NCBI GenBank assembly: GCA_028871235.1
Contig: JAGWNO010000134.1
Coordinates: forward strand, 1-5,327
Direction: 5' to 3'
DNA length: 5,327 nucleotides
From: Gammaproteobacteria bacterium
GTDB taxonomy: Bacteria; Pseudomonadota; Gammaproteobacteria; Natronospirales; REEB76
Below, in pieces: positions 1 through 5,327 of this stretch. Within the stretch, counting starts at the first letter, position 1; each line of letters starts with the position of its first letter. Under the pieces are notes generated by a model. That model had not been told where the DNA came from. It saw nothing but the letters and a program-made list of their open reading frames with translations, and searched no databases. Position numbers and translations under genes: made by a program.

Positions 1-390
1 GCCATCAAGCTCATGGATTTTGGCATCGCGCGCATCACCGATTCCAGCAAGACCAAAACCGGCATGGTGCTGGGCACGCCTTCCTACATGTCGCCGGAGC
101 AACTGGCAGGCAAGAAGGTGGATGGCCGCTCCGACCTGTTCTCACTGGGCGTCACCCTGTACCAGCTGTTGACGGGACAACTGCCCTTCAAGGGGGAATC
201 CATGGCAACCCTCATGTTCAAAATCGCCAATGAACCGCATGCGCCTGTCACCTCGTTGCGTTCCGAGTTGCCGGGTTGCTTGGATGGCATCATTGACAAG
301 GTCCTGCAGAAGGACCCCGAGAGGCGTTACCAGCACGGTAACGGATTCGCCAAAGATATCCGCGAGTGCGCAGCCAAGATCAGTCATTGA
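1..390 (+). CDS. Ser/Thr protein kinase, C-terminal part (Hanks type; 5' end outside window)
   Basis: This is the C-terminal 129 residues of a eukaryotic-like Ser/Thr kinase, which transfers ATP phosphate to Ser/Thr of partner proteins. The reading frame is open from base 1, so the N-lobe, glycine loop, catalytic lysine and HRD loop lie upstream. Visible in order are the Mg-binding DFG (residues 6-8), an activation loop with TKT (18-20), GTPSYMSPEQ (25-34, the P+1 loop and APE-like motif), DLFSLGVTLYQLLTG (45-59, subdomain IX with its Asp) and KDPERRY (104-110, with the subdomain XI Arg). The protein ends about 20 residues after the kinase fold, with no membrane helix or PASTA repeats. Any sensor domain must therefore be N-terminal; a CHASE2-kinase layout is possible but unseen. 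The phosphatase gene follows 17 bp downstream, so the two are probably co-transcribed. The family call is firm; substrate and subtype are unknown. Confidence 0.95.
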   Translation, partial: AIKLMDFGIARITDSSKTKTGMVLGTPSYMSPEQLAGKKVDGRSDLFSLGVTLYQLLTGQLPFKGESMATLMFKIANEPHAPVTSLRSELPGCLDGIIDKVLQKDPERRYQHGNGFAKDIRECAAKISH

Positions 391-407
391 GATGGACACG
401 AATTAAA

Positions 408-1235
408 ATGAATTTCAGAGGTATGCTGCACTGCGTGGGACTGACCGACAAGGGCATGGTCCGGTCCAATAATGAGGACGCCTTCATTACCGATATTGAT
501 CTCGGACTGGCGGTGGTGGCCGATGGGATGGGCGGTTATAAAGCCGGCGAGATCGCCAGCGGCATCGCCGTAAATACCATCCAGGAAGTCATCGTCGCCG
601 GCCTCAAGGAGGCACGCAAGCAGATCGGTGTCAGCGACAGCGGTTACAGCCATGAGAGCGTATTGTTGCGCAACGCCGTAATGCGCGCCAACGAGATCAT
701 CCACGACACCGCCAAGAGCCAACCGCAGTATGAGGGCATGGGTACCACGGCAGTGGCATGCCTGTTCTATGACAACCGGGTGTCAATCGCACATGTGGGC
801 GACTCACGGGCCTACCGTCTGCGCAAGGGCGCGTTTGAACAGGTGACCGTTGACCACTCCCTCATGCAGGAGCTGGTGTCGCGGGGCTTCTATACTCCCG
901 AGGAAGCCCGCCGTTCCAACAACCGTAACCTGGTAACCCGGGCATTGGGTATCGAGCCCACTGTCCAGGTGGATATCCAGGAGGACGTGGTGCTGCTGAA
1001 TGACACCTACCTCCTGTGCACCGACGGCCTGCATGACTTGGTGGAAGACCCTGACATTCACTTAACGCTCAAGACGTTTAGTGTTAACCTTGAAGTGGCA
1101 GCCCGGCAATTAGTAAAACTGGCCAATGACAACGGCGGCCGTGACAATGTCACCGTCGTACTGGTAAAGCCAATCAAGTCGCTCGAAAACCAGAAGAAAG
1201 GTTTCTTTGTACGCTTTACCGACTGGTTCTCATGA
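408..1235 (+). CDS. PP2C-family (PPM) Ser/Thr protein phosphatase
   Basis: This metal-dependent phosphatase of 275 residues probably removes phosphate from the upstream kinase and its targets. All the metal-binding motifs are intact: RSNNEDAF (19-26), ADGMGG (38-43, Asp39), MGTT (111-114), GDSRAYRLRKG (131-141), CTDG (204-207, Asp206) and GGRDN (243-247, Asp246). The flap segment (about 153-181) keeps the PEEA and NLVTRALG elements, but SNN replaces the usual His-Pro. No signal peptide or membrane helix is seen. After the fold comes a basic, aromatic tail (about 255-275) ending FFVRFTDWFS. I chose ATG 408, which leaves 17 bp after the kinase stop. A GTG at 366 would overlap the kinase, and ATG 423 would still include every motif. 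No start has a good ribosome binding site, so translation may depend on coupling to the kinase. Confidence 0.95.
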   Translation: MNFRGMLHCVGLTDKGMVRSNNEDAFITDIDLGLAVVADGMGGYKAGEIASGIAVNTIQEVIVAGLKEARKQIGVSDSGYSHESVLLRNAVMRANEIIHDTAKSQPQYEGMGTTAVACLFYDNRVSIAHVGDSRAYRLRKGAFEQVTVDHSLMQELVSRGFYTPEEARRSNNRNLVTRALGIEPTVQVDIQEDVVLLNDTYLLCTDGLHDLVEDPDIHLTLKTFSVNLEVAARQLVKLANDNGGRDNVTVVLVKPIKSLENQKKGFFVRFTDWFS

Positions 1236-1281
1236 TGTACCTGGGCAGGGCGGATGCGCTCCACAGGGAATGACAAGTAAC

Positions 1282-1285
1282 GAGG
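1282..1285 (+). promoter_or_regulatory. Ribosome binding site of the FHA gene
   Basis: GAGG lies 7 nt before ATG 1293, which supports that start. It is the only clear Shine-Dalgarno among the plus-strand genes whose starts are visible, so the FHA gene may be translated independently of the phosphatase. Confidence 0.6.
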
Positions 1286-1292
1286 CAGACCC

Positions 1293-2021
1293 ATGAGCAA
1301 GCTCATACTTACGCTGGATAGCCAGGAACTCGCCCAATACGAACTGGATAAGGAACGGTATACCATCGGCCGCCTCGCGGACAACGATATCCACATCGAC
1401 AACATGTCGGTAAGCGGTCATCACGCTCTTATCCTCAACATCCTCAAGGACTCCTTTCTGGAGGACCTCAACAGCACCAACGGCACCTACGTCAACGGCA
1501 AACTGATCAAGAAGCACGCGCTGCAGGAAGGCGATGTCATCACCATCGGGCGGCATCAGCTCAGGTACGTGGGCGGTAAGGGGGCGAAAGGCGAGGCGGA
1601 CAACGAATTCGAGCGCACCATGGTCATCAAGCCGGGAGCACCCAGCCAGCCGGGAGCGCCGAGCATGGACAGCGTGAACCGTGCCATCTCCCAGTCCGGG
1701 GCCGGCGTGGCGCCTATCGCCGAGGTCAAGGCCGCGGTATTGCCACGTGCCAAACTGCAGGTGCTGTCCGGCGCCATCGCCGGCAAGGAGATGGAACTTA
1801 CCAAGGCACTCACCACCTTGGGCCGTCCCGGCGCACAGGTGGCGGCCATCACACGACGCGCCGACGGCTACTTCATCGTGCACGTGGAAAGCGGTCAGGG
1901 GCAGGGATTTCCCAGCGTCAACGGCAAGGATATCGGCGCTCAGGCATACAAATTGAACGATAACGATGTAATCGAACTGGCCGGTGTGAAGATGGGCTTC
2001 TACGCCATCGCAAGCGCCTGA
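1293..2021 (+). CDS. FHA-domain protein with a second, degenerate FHA-like domain
   Basis: This is a probable cytoplasmic phosphothreonine-binding protein of 242 residues, the likely reader or effector of the adjacent kinase and phosphatase. The N-terminal FHA domain (about 22-93) has all the recognition residues: TIGR (24-27), SGHH (41-44, the S-x-x-H pair) and NSTNGTYVNG (60-69). A linker (about 95-150) rich in Gly, Pro and Ala follows, with ERTMVIKPG (107-115) and a PGAPS duplication. Residues 154-238 look like another FHA fold: LGRPG (176-180), then ITRR (186-189) where S-x-x-H would be expected, SVNG (208-211), and a closing NDNDVIELAGVKMGFY. The binding Ser/His are absent there, so that domain probably does not bind pThr in the usual way. 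No signal peptide or membrane helix is visible. A GAGG ribosome binding site lies 7 nt before ATG 1293. The gene starts 57 bp after the phosphatase on the same strand and is likely in the same operon. Confidence 0.93.
   Translation: MSKLILTLDSQELAQYELDKERYTIGRLADNDIHIDNMSVSGHHALILNILKDSFLEDLNSTNGTYVNGKLIKKHALQEGDVITIGRHQLRYVGGKGAKGEADNEFERTMVIKPGAPSQPGAPSMDSVNRAISQSGAGVAPIAEVKAAVLPRAKLQVLSGAIAGKEMELTKALTTLGRPGAQVAAITRRADGYFIVHVESGQGQGFPSVNGKDIGAQAYKLNDNDVIELAGVKMGFYAIASA
1632..1664 (+). repeat. Short in-frame duplication in the FHA linker (PGAPS x2)
   Basis: Two 15-base copies (1632-1646 and 1650-1664) match at 13 of 15 positions, are separated by CAG, and encode PGAPS-Q-PGAPS. The duplication lies in the flexible linker between the two FHA-like domains and probably reflects linker slippage and expansion rather than a functional DNA repeat. 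Confidence 0.7.
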
Positions 2022-2064
2022 CGAAGCTTGTCACGGCGATCCGCTCTCTGAGCCAGTGAGCCAA
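2022..2064. other. Convergent junction between the FHA gene and alr
   Basis: This 43-bp gap separates two genes whose 3' ends face each other. I see only a 4-bp GCTC/GAGC pairing and no stem followed by a T run in either direction, so no intrinsic terminator can be called. Termination may rely on Rho or on colliding transcription. Confidence 0.5.
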
Positions 2065-3186
2065 TCATTGTCCGACTGAACGCATGGCCGCGGCAGTGGC
2101 ATTGTTTGCGTCCACCACGCTGAACTTCACCCTCTGGGTGATGCCACAGAGCAGTTCATAAGGAATGGTGCCGGCGGCGCGTGCAATCTCCTCCACCGGC
2201 AAATCCGGCCCCCACAGTACCACGCGGTCACCGACCTGGGCGCCAGGCAGTGCGCGCAAGTCCACCGATATCATGTCCATGGACACGCGGCCAACCAGCG
2301 GCACGCGCATGCCGTCCACCAGTACCGGTGTGCCGTTTGGCGCATGCCGCGGATAACCGTCGCCATAGCCGATGGCGGCGATGCCGAGAGGCATGTCCTC
2401 CGGCGCCACCCAGGCGCCGCCGTACCCCACTGCATCGCCCTTTTTGAGGGACTTCACCGCGATGAGTTCCGTGGTCATGGTCATGGCGGGTATGAGATTT
2501 TCCTCAGCACCGGTTTGTCCGACGAACGGCGATACGCCGTACAGCAGGATACCGGGGCGCACCCAGTCCGCATGACTGTCCGGCCAGGCAAGGATGCCCG
2601 CGGAGTTGGCGATGCTGCGCTCAGTCTGTATTCCGGCTGTGGCCGTCGCGAACAACTGCAACTGGGTCCGGGTGCGGGGGTTGGTGCTGTCGTCGGCGCA
2701 GGCCAGATGGGTCATGAGCCGCACCGGGCCGCGCACGGCGCGGGCCACGGTCAGCCGTTGCCACAGCAGGCGCGTCTGCGCCGGCGGGAATCCGAGACGA
2801 TTCATGCCGGTATCCACCTTCAGCCACACGCTGACGGCATGCTGCAGCCGCGCCGCTTCGACCAGCGCCAGCTGACGGGCGTCGTGCACCACCACTTCGC
2901 AACCGTTGTGTGCGGCCTCGTTCAGTTCCGCCTCGCTGAACACGCCTTCCAGCAGGACGATGGGGTGCGCGAGTCCGGCGTGACGGATGGCCAGCGCCTC
3001 TTCAAGACAGGCAACCGCGAATGCGTCCGTCTCATGCAATGCCTGGGCGACTGGTGCGATGCCGTGTCCGTAGGCATTGGCCTTCACCACCGCCATGATG
3101 CGTGTGTGCGGCGCCAGCTGGCGCGCCTGTTGCAGGTTATGGCGTAAGGCGGCGAGGTTGATTACCGCCCCGGCAGCACGGCTCAA
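2065..3186 (-). CDS. alr: Alanine racemase
   Basis: This PLP-dependent enzyme interconverts L- and D-alanine in the cytoplasm and supplies D-Ala for peptidoglycan. Its 373 residues are typical of the fold type III family (E. coli Alr has about 359). The N-terminal TIM barrel holds the PLP lysine in AVVKANAYGHG (Lys35), the lysine that is carbamylated in the Geobacillus enzyme (Lys123, in LKVDTGMNRLGF) with Arg130 seven residues on, and RPGILLYG (210-217, Arg210). The C-terminal barrel carries AIGYGDGYPR with the likely catalytic Tyr274, then GRVSMDM (299-305) and the family ending YELLCGITQRV (343-353). The start is TTG at 3186, overlapping the dnaB stop as TTGA; GGGGA (3193-3197) lies 6 nt upstream as a ribosome binding site, and no better start precedes Lys35. 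Its place after dnaB favours the biosynthetic Alr over catabolic DadX. Confidence 0.97.
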   Translation of the reverse strand: MSRAAGAVINLAALRHNLQQARQLAPHTRIMAVVKANAYGHGIAPVAQALHETDAFAVACLEEALAIRHAGLAHPIVLLEGVFSEAELNEAAHNGCEVVVHDARQLALVEAARLQHAVSVWLKVDTGMNRLGFPPAQTRLLWQRLTVARAVRGPVRLMTHLACADDSTNPRTRTQLQLFATATAGIQTERSIANSAGILAWPDSHADWVRPGILLYGVSPFVGQTGAEENLIPAMTMTTELIAVKSLKKGDAVGYGGAWVAPEDMPLGIAAIGYGDGYPRHAPNGTPVLVDGMRVPLVGRVSMDMISVDLRALPGAQVGDRVVLWGPDLPVEEIARAAGTIPYELLCGITQRVKFSVVDANNATAAAMRSVGQ

Positions 3187-4583
3187 GGATAGTCCCCGGC
3201 ATCTTCGGAGATATAATTCTCGAAGCGGGTATAGGAACCCAGGAAGGTGGCCTTGGTGGTGCCGATGGGACCGTTACGCTGCTTGCCGATGATGATTTCC
3301 GCTATGCCCTTGTCGGCACTGTCCTTGTCGTACACCTCATCGCGGTAGATGAACGCGATTACATCGGCATCCTGCTCGATGGAACCGGATTCCCGCAGGT
3401 CAGACATGATCGGTCGCTTGTCAGGCCGCTGTTCCAGGCTGCGGTTGAGCTGCGAGAGCGCGATAACCGGGATCTGCAGCTCCTTGGCCAGGGATTTCAG
3501 GCTGCGGCAAATCTCGGAAATCTCCGTGGCACGGTTCTCACGGGTGCCGGGCACCGACATAAGCTGCAGGTAATCCACCACCATCAGTCCGAGGTTATGC
3601 TCGCGCTTCAGGCGCCGGGCGCGAGCGCGCAATTCTGTAGGTGTAAGCGCCCCCGTGTCGTCGATGAAAAGCGGCGCTTTCGACATCAAGGCGATGGCGG
3701 AACTGACGCGCTGCCAATCAGTGGGATCAAGCTGTCCGGTACGGACTTTCTGCTGATCGATGCGTCCAAGGGAGGAGATCAGGCGCATGGCCAACTGCTC
3801 ACCTGACATTTCCATGCTGAATATGGCGGTGGGTACCGGGTTCTCCGGGCGACAGGACACGTTCTCGGCGATGTTCACCGCAAATGCGGTCTTACCCATT
3901 GAAGGGCGACCGGCAATGACGATTAAATCTCCAGGTTGAAGGCCCGCGGTCATCTGATCAAACTTGTCGAGGCCCGTTGGCAACCCGGTGACCGGGTTGT
4001 TGGCATGCATGAGCGTATCAAGCCGGTCCACCGCCCTGGCCAGCAACTCAGTGATGCGCACGAAGCTGCGCCGCATGCGCCCGCCGCGTTCGGCGATGTC
4101 AAACACCTGGCGTTCCGCGTAGTCGATCAGTTCCTCGGTACTGCGCCCTTCAGGACGGAATGCCGCTTCCGCCAGTTCACCGCCCACGCGGATAAGATGC
4201 CTGAACACCGAACGCTCGCGCACAATGTCGGCATAGGCGCGCACATTGTCCGCTGTGGGTGTATCGCGGGCCAGGGCCGCCAGATAGGCGAGACCACCGG
4301 CCTGCTCCAGCTGGTTGCGGCTCTGCAACCATTCGGCCAGCGTCACCGCATCGAAGGGGGTGTTACTGTCGGTGAGCCCGGCGATGGCGCGGAATATGAG
4401 CCGGTGGTCCTGGCGGTAGAAATCCTCTTCCCGCAGGCGGTCCGCAACTTGTTCCCAGGTGGCGTTATCCAGCATCAGGCCGCCCAGCACCGCCTGCTCC
4501 GCCTCCACCGAATGCGGAGGCACACGCATGGCCTCTACCGCCGCGGCGGTGGAGGTATCGAGGCTCTTGACGGCTCCCGGCAT
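3183..4583 (-). CDS. dnaB: Replicative DNA helicase DnaB
   Basis: This hexameric, ATP-driven 5'-3' helicase unwinds DNA at the replication fork and recruits primase. Its 466 residues match the family (E. coli has 471). An N-terminal primase-interacting domain (about 19-120, opening VPPHSVEAEQAVLGG) is joined by a linker helix to the RecA-like domain (about 195-460). That domain shows Walker A GRPSMGKT (225-232, Lys231), the SMEMSGEQ motif with the likely catalytic Glu258, Walker B VVDYLQLM (335-342, Asp337), IALSQLNRSLEQRP (374-387), and GKQRNGPIG (433-441) with the probable arginine finger Arg436. There is no intein in or near the Walker motifs. ATG 4583 gives an N-terminal extension like that of E. 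coli, but no clear ribosome binding site precedes it. ATG at Met19 (4529) is the alternative and would leave little before the conserved region. The gene overlaps alr by 4 bp. Confidence 0.98.
   Translation of the reverse strand: MPGAVKSLDTSTAAAVEAMRVPPHSVEAEQAVLGGLMLDNATWEQVADRLREEDFYRQDHRLIFRAIAGLTDSNTPFDAVTLAEWLQSRNQLEQAGGLAYLAALARDTPTADNVRAYADIVRERSVFRHLIRVGGELAEAAFRPEGRSTEELIDYAERQVFDIAERGGRMRRSFVRITELLARAVDRLDTLMHANNPVTGLPTGLDKFDQMTAGLQPGDLIVIAGRPSMGKTAFAVNIAENVSCRPENPVPTAIFSMEMSGEQLAMRLISSLGRIDQQKVRTGQLDPTDWQRVSSAIALMSKAPLFIDDTGALTPTELRARARRLKREHNLGLMVVDYLQLMSVPGTRENRATEISEICRSLKSLAKELQIPVIALSQLNRSLEQRPDKRPIMSDLRESGSIEQDADVIAFIYRDEVYDKDSADKGIAEIIIGKQRNGPIGTTKATFLGSYTRFENYISEDAGDYP
3193..3197 (-). 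promoter_or_regulatory. Ribosome binding site of alr, inside the dnaB 3' end
   Basis: GGGGA on the minus strand sits 6 nt before the TTG at 3186, within the last codons of dnaB. It supports the TTG start and fits termination-reinitiation coupling through the TTGA overlap. Confidence 0.5.
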
Positions 4584-4613
4584 GCTGGCTGGTGATGGAA
4601 TGTGGGGATCCAG

Positions 4614-4642
4614 ACTCTAAGCAAGCGGGGTACGATGTGCAA
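4614..4642 (-). promoter_or_regulatory. Possible sigma70 promoter for dnaB-alr
   Basis: On the minus strand, TTGCAC (4637-4642, 3/6 match to the -35 consensus) is followed after 17 bp by TAGAGT (4614-4619, 4/6 match to the -10 consensus). Transcription would start near 4607, about 25 nt before the dnaB ATG and downstream of the rplI hairpin. Optimal spacing and position support it, but the hexamers are weak. Confidence 0.35.
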
Positions 4643-4672
4643 CTCGCATAAACGAAAACCGCGCTGTGGCTG

Positions 4673-4703
4673 AAAACCGGCGCGGGGGCTGAGGCCCCCG
4701 CGC
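4673..4703 (-). terminator. GC-rich hairpin terminator after rplI
   Basis: A perfect 10-bp stem (4680-4689 with 4694-4703, nearly all G-C) closes a 4-nt loop 25 bp past the rplI stop. In the minus-strand direction it is followed by CGG and TTTT (4673-4676). The stem is strong but the U tract is short and offset, so termination may be partial, letting some ribosomal-operon transcripts run on into dnaB. A second TTTT follows about 15 nt later. Confidence 0.6.
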
Positions 4704-4728
4704 GCAGACTGGCGGAATCCTGCGCAGT

Positions 4729-5178
4729 CTATTCTTCCGCCACCACGATTATGCTGATTTCCACGTTGACATCGGTATGCAGGTGGATATCCACCTTATG
4801 CTCACCGGCCACACGGATGGGGCCCTGGGGCATGCGCACTTCCTTGCGCTCCACCTTCACGCCGTCGCTGGTAAGGGCTTCCGCGATGTCCGCCGTGCCC
4901 ACCGATCCGAACAGCTTGCCTTCCTGGCCGGCCTTGGCGTTGATGGTGATGGTCTTGCCTTCCAGTTGTGCCTTGCGCCGCTGCGCGCTGGCGATCTGAT
5001 CGCCGGCCAGCTTCTCAAGCTCCACGCGGCGCTGCTCGAATTCGGCGATATTCGCCGCCGTGGCCGCCTTGGCCTTGCCCTGCGGGATGAGATAGTTGCG
5101 GCCGTAACCCGGCTTGACCTTGACCTTGTCGCCCAGGTTGCCAAGGTTCTCGACCTTCTGCAGCAGAATGACTTCCAT
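4729..5178 (-). CDS. rplI: 50S ribosomal protein L9
   Basis: L9 binds 23S rRNA at the base of the L1 stalk and helps maintain reading-frame fidelity. The 149 residues equal the E. coli length. The N-terminal globular domain (1 to about 45) has MEVILLQKVENLG and the signature KPGYGRNYLIPQGKA (22-36). A charged connecting helix (about 42-75, many Glu/Arg/Lys) leads to the C-terminal rRNA-binding domain, which contains GKLFGSVGT (87-95) and ends in VVAEE. The start at ATG 5178 is fixed by a strong ribosome binding site and by the conserved first residue block. It follows rpsR after 16 bp, the usual ribosomal operon order, so it should be co-transcribed with it. No oddities were seen. Confidence 0.99.
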   Translation of the reverse strand: MEVILLQKVENLGNLGDKVKVKPGYGRNYLIPQGKAKAATAANIAEFEQRRVELEKLAGDQIASAQRRKAQLEGKTITINAKAGQEGKLFGSVGTADIAEALTSDGVKVERKEVRMPQGPIRVAGEHKVDIHLHTDVNVEISIIVVAEE

Positions 5179-5185
5179 GGATACT

Positions 5186-5191
5186 CCTCCT
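5186..5191 (-). promoter_or_regulatory. Strong ribosome binding site of rplI
   Basis: AGGAGG on the minus strand lies 7 nt before the rplI ATG, in the 16-bp rpsR-rplI gap. This is near the ideal Shine-Dalgarno and fits a highly translated ribosomal protein gene. Confidence 0.85.
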
Positions 5192-5194
5192 GCC

Positions 5195-5327
5195 TCAGTG
5201 CTGATCGGTGTAGGGCAGGAGCGCCAGGAAGCGTGCCCGTTTGATGGCGAGCGTGAGCTGGCGCTGGTAGAACGCGCGTGTGCCGGTGATGCGGCTCGGC
5301 ACGATCTTGCCGGTCTCGGTGATGTAG
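5195..5327 (-). CDS. rpsR: 30S ribosomal protein S18, C-terminal part (5' end outside window)
   Basis: The last 43 residues of S18, a protein of the 30S platform that contacts S6 and 16S rRNA, are visible. The fragment opens YITETGKIVPSRITGTRA and ends IKRARFLALLPYTDQH, a close fit to proteobacterial S18. The residue after GTRA is Phe, where the homologues I recall usually carry Lys, Arg or His; the QRQL and KRAR basic segments are intact. The start lies beyond the window, probably behind rpsF (S6), as usual for this operon. The family call is secure despite truncation. Confidence 0.97.
   Translation of the reverse strand, partial: YITETGKIVPSRITGTRAFYQRQLTLAIKRARFLALLPYTDQH

Noticed and set aside
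1062..1087. TTAAC...GTTAA inverted pair inside the phosphatase gene
   Set aside because: The arms are only 5 bp with a 16-base loop, within coding sequence; this is expected by chance in a locally AT-richer stretch.
1200..1292. Possible separate promoter for the FHA gene
   Set aside because: TTGTAC with TCATGA 17 bp later is the best pair I found, and it matches the consensus poorly and lies in the phosphatase end. Not enough to call.
1230..1883. Open frame of 217 codons on the minus strand across the FHA gene
   Set aside because: It overlaps the well-supported FHA coding region and its upstream gap, has no recognisable domain and lacks a ribosome binding site.
1..2021. Assignment of the cassette to a type VI secretion system
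   Set aside because: The kinase-phosphatase-FHA trio resembles T6SS regulators, but no T6SS structural gene is in the window, so the label would be unsupported.
2344..3147. Long open frame of 267 codons on the plus strand, antisense to alr
   Set aside because: It lies wholly within alr, whose motifs are unambiguous. The translation has no recognisable motif and reflects GC-rich codon bias on the opposite strand.
3850..3912. Intein insertion at the DnaB Walker A region
   Set aside because: DnaB is a frequent intein host, but here the sequence reads straight through GRPSMGKT and the downstream motifs with normal spacing and total length.
3936..4595. Open frame of 219 codons on the plus strand, antisense to dnaB
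   Set aside because: It is the complement of the conserved dnaB sequence, with no family motif and a His/Gly/Arg-rich composition typical of an antisense frame.
4777..5244. Open frame of 155 codons on the plus strand opposite rplI and the rpsR end
   Set aside because: It runs antisense to two certain ribosomal protein genes, and its translation matches nothing I recognise.

Overview
The window looks like chromosomal DNA from a GC-rich proteobacterium. A gammaproteobacterium is the best guess, because the minus-strand order rpsR-rplI-dnaB-alr and the wording of the S18 tail, the L9 signature and DnaB fit that class. The exact genus cannot be read from the sequence. Nothing points to a mobile element, phage, CRISPR array or tRNA/rRNA gene. 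Coding density is very high, and the only gap over 100 bp is the rplI-dnaB spacer (145 bp).

Two convergent gene blocks fill the window. On the plus strand (1-2021) is a phospho-signalling cassette: the C-terminal half of a Hanks-type Ser/Thr protein kinase cut by the window edge, a PP2C-family Ser/Thr phosphatase starting 17 bp later, and a protein with one canonical N-terminal FHA domain, a Pro/Gly/Ala linker and what appears to be a degenerate second FHA fold. Together these could supply the writer, eraser and reader of phosphothreonine signalling. The reader carries a candidate phosphoacceptor Thr just after its canonical FHA domain, and the kinase activation loop has a Thr-x-Thr pair at the spacing seen in PknB.

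On the minus strand (2065-5327) is a housekeeping block, read from high to low coordinates: the end of rpsR (ribosomal protein S18), rplI (L9), a spacer with a GC-rich hairpin terminator and a possible promoter, dnaB (replicative helicase), and alr (alanine racemase, supplying D-Ala for peptidoglycan). The alr gene starts at TTG and overlaps the dnaB stop by four bases (TTGA), so the two are probably translationally coupled.

The blocks meet tail to tail across a 43-bp gap at 2022-2064 with no convincing terminator. Most of the content is well-understood gene families. The least described item is the FHA protein, with its degenerate second domain and possible phospho-switch motif; whether it is new cannot be settled from the sequence alone.
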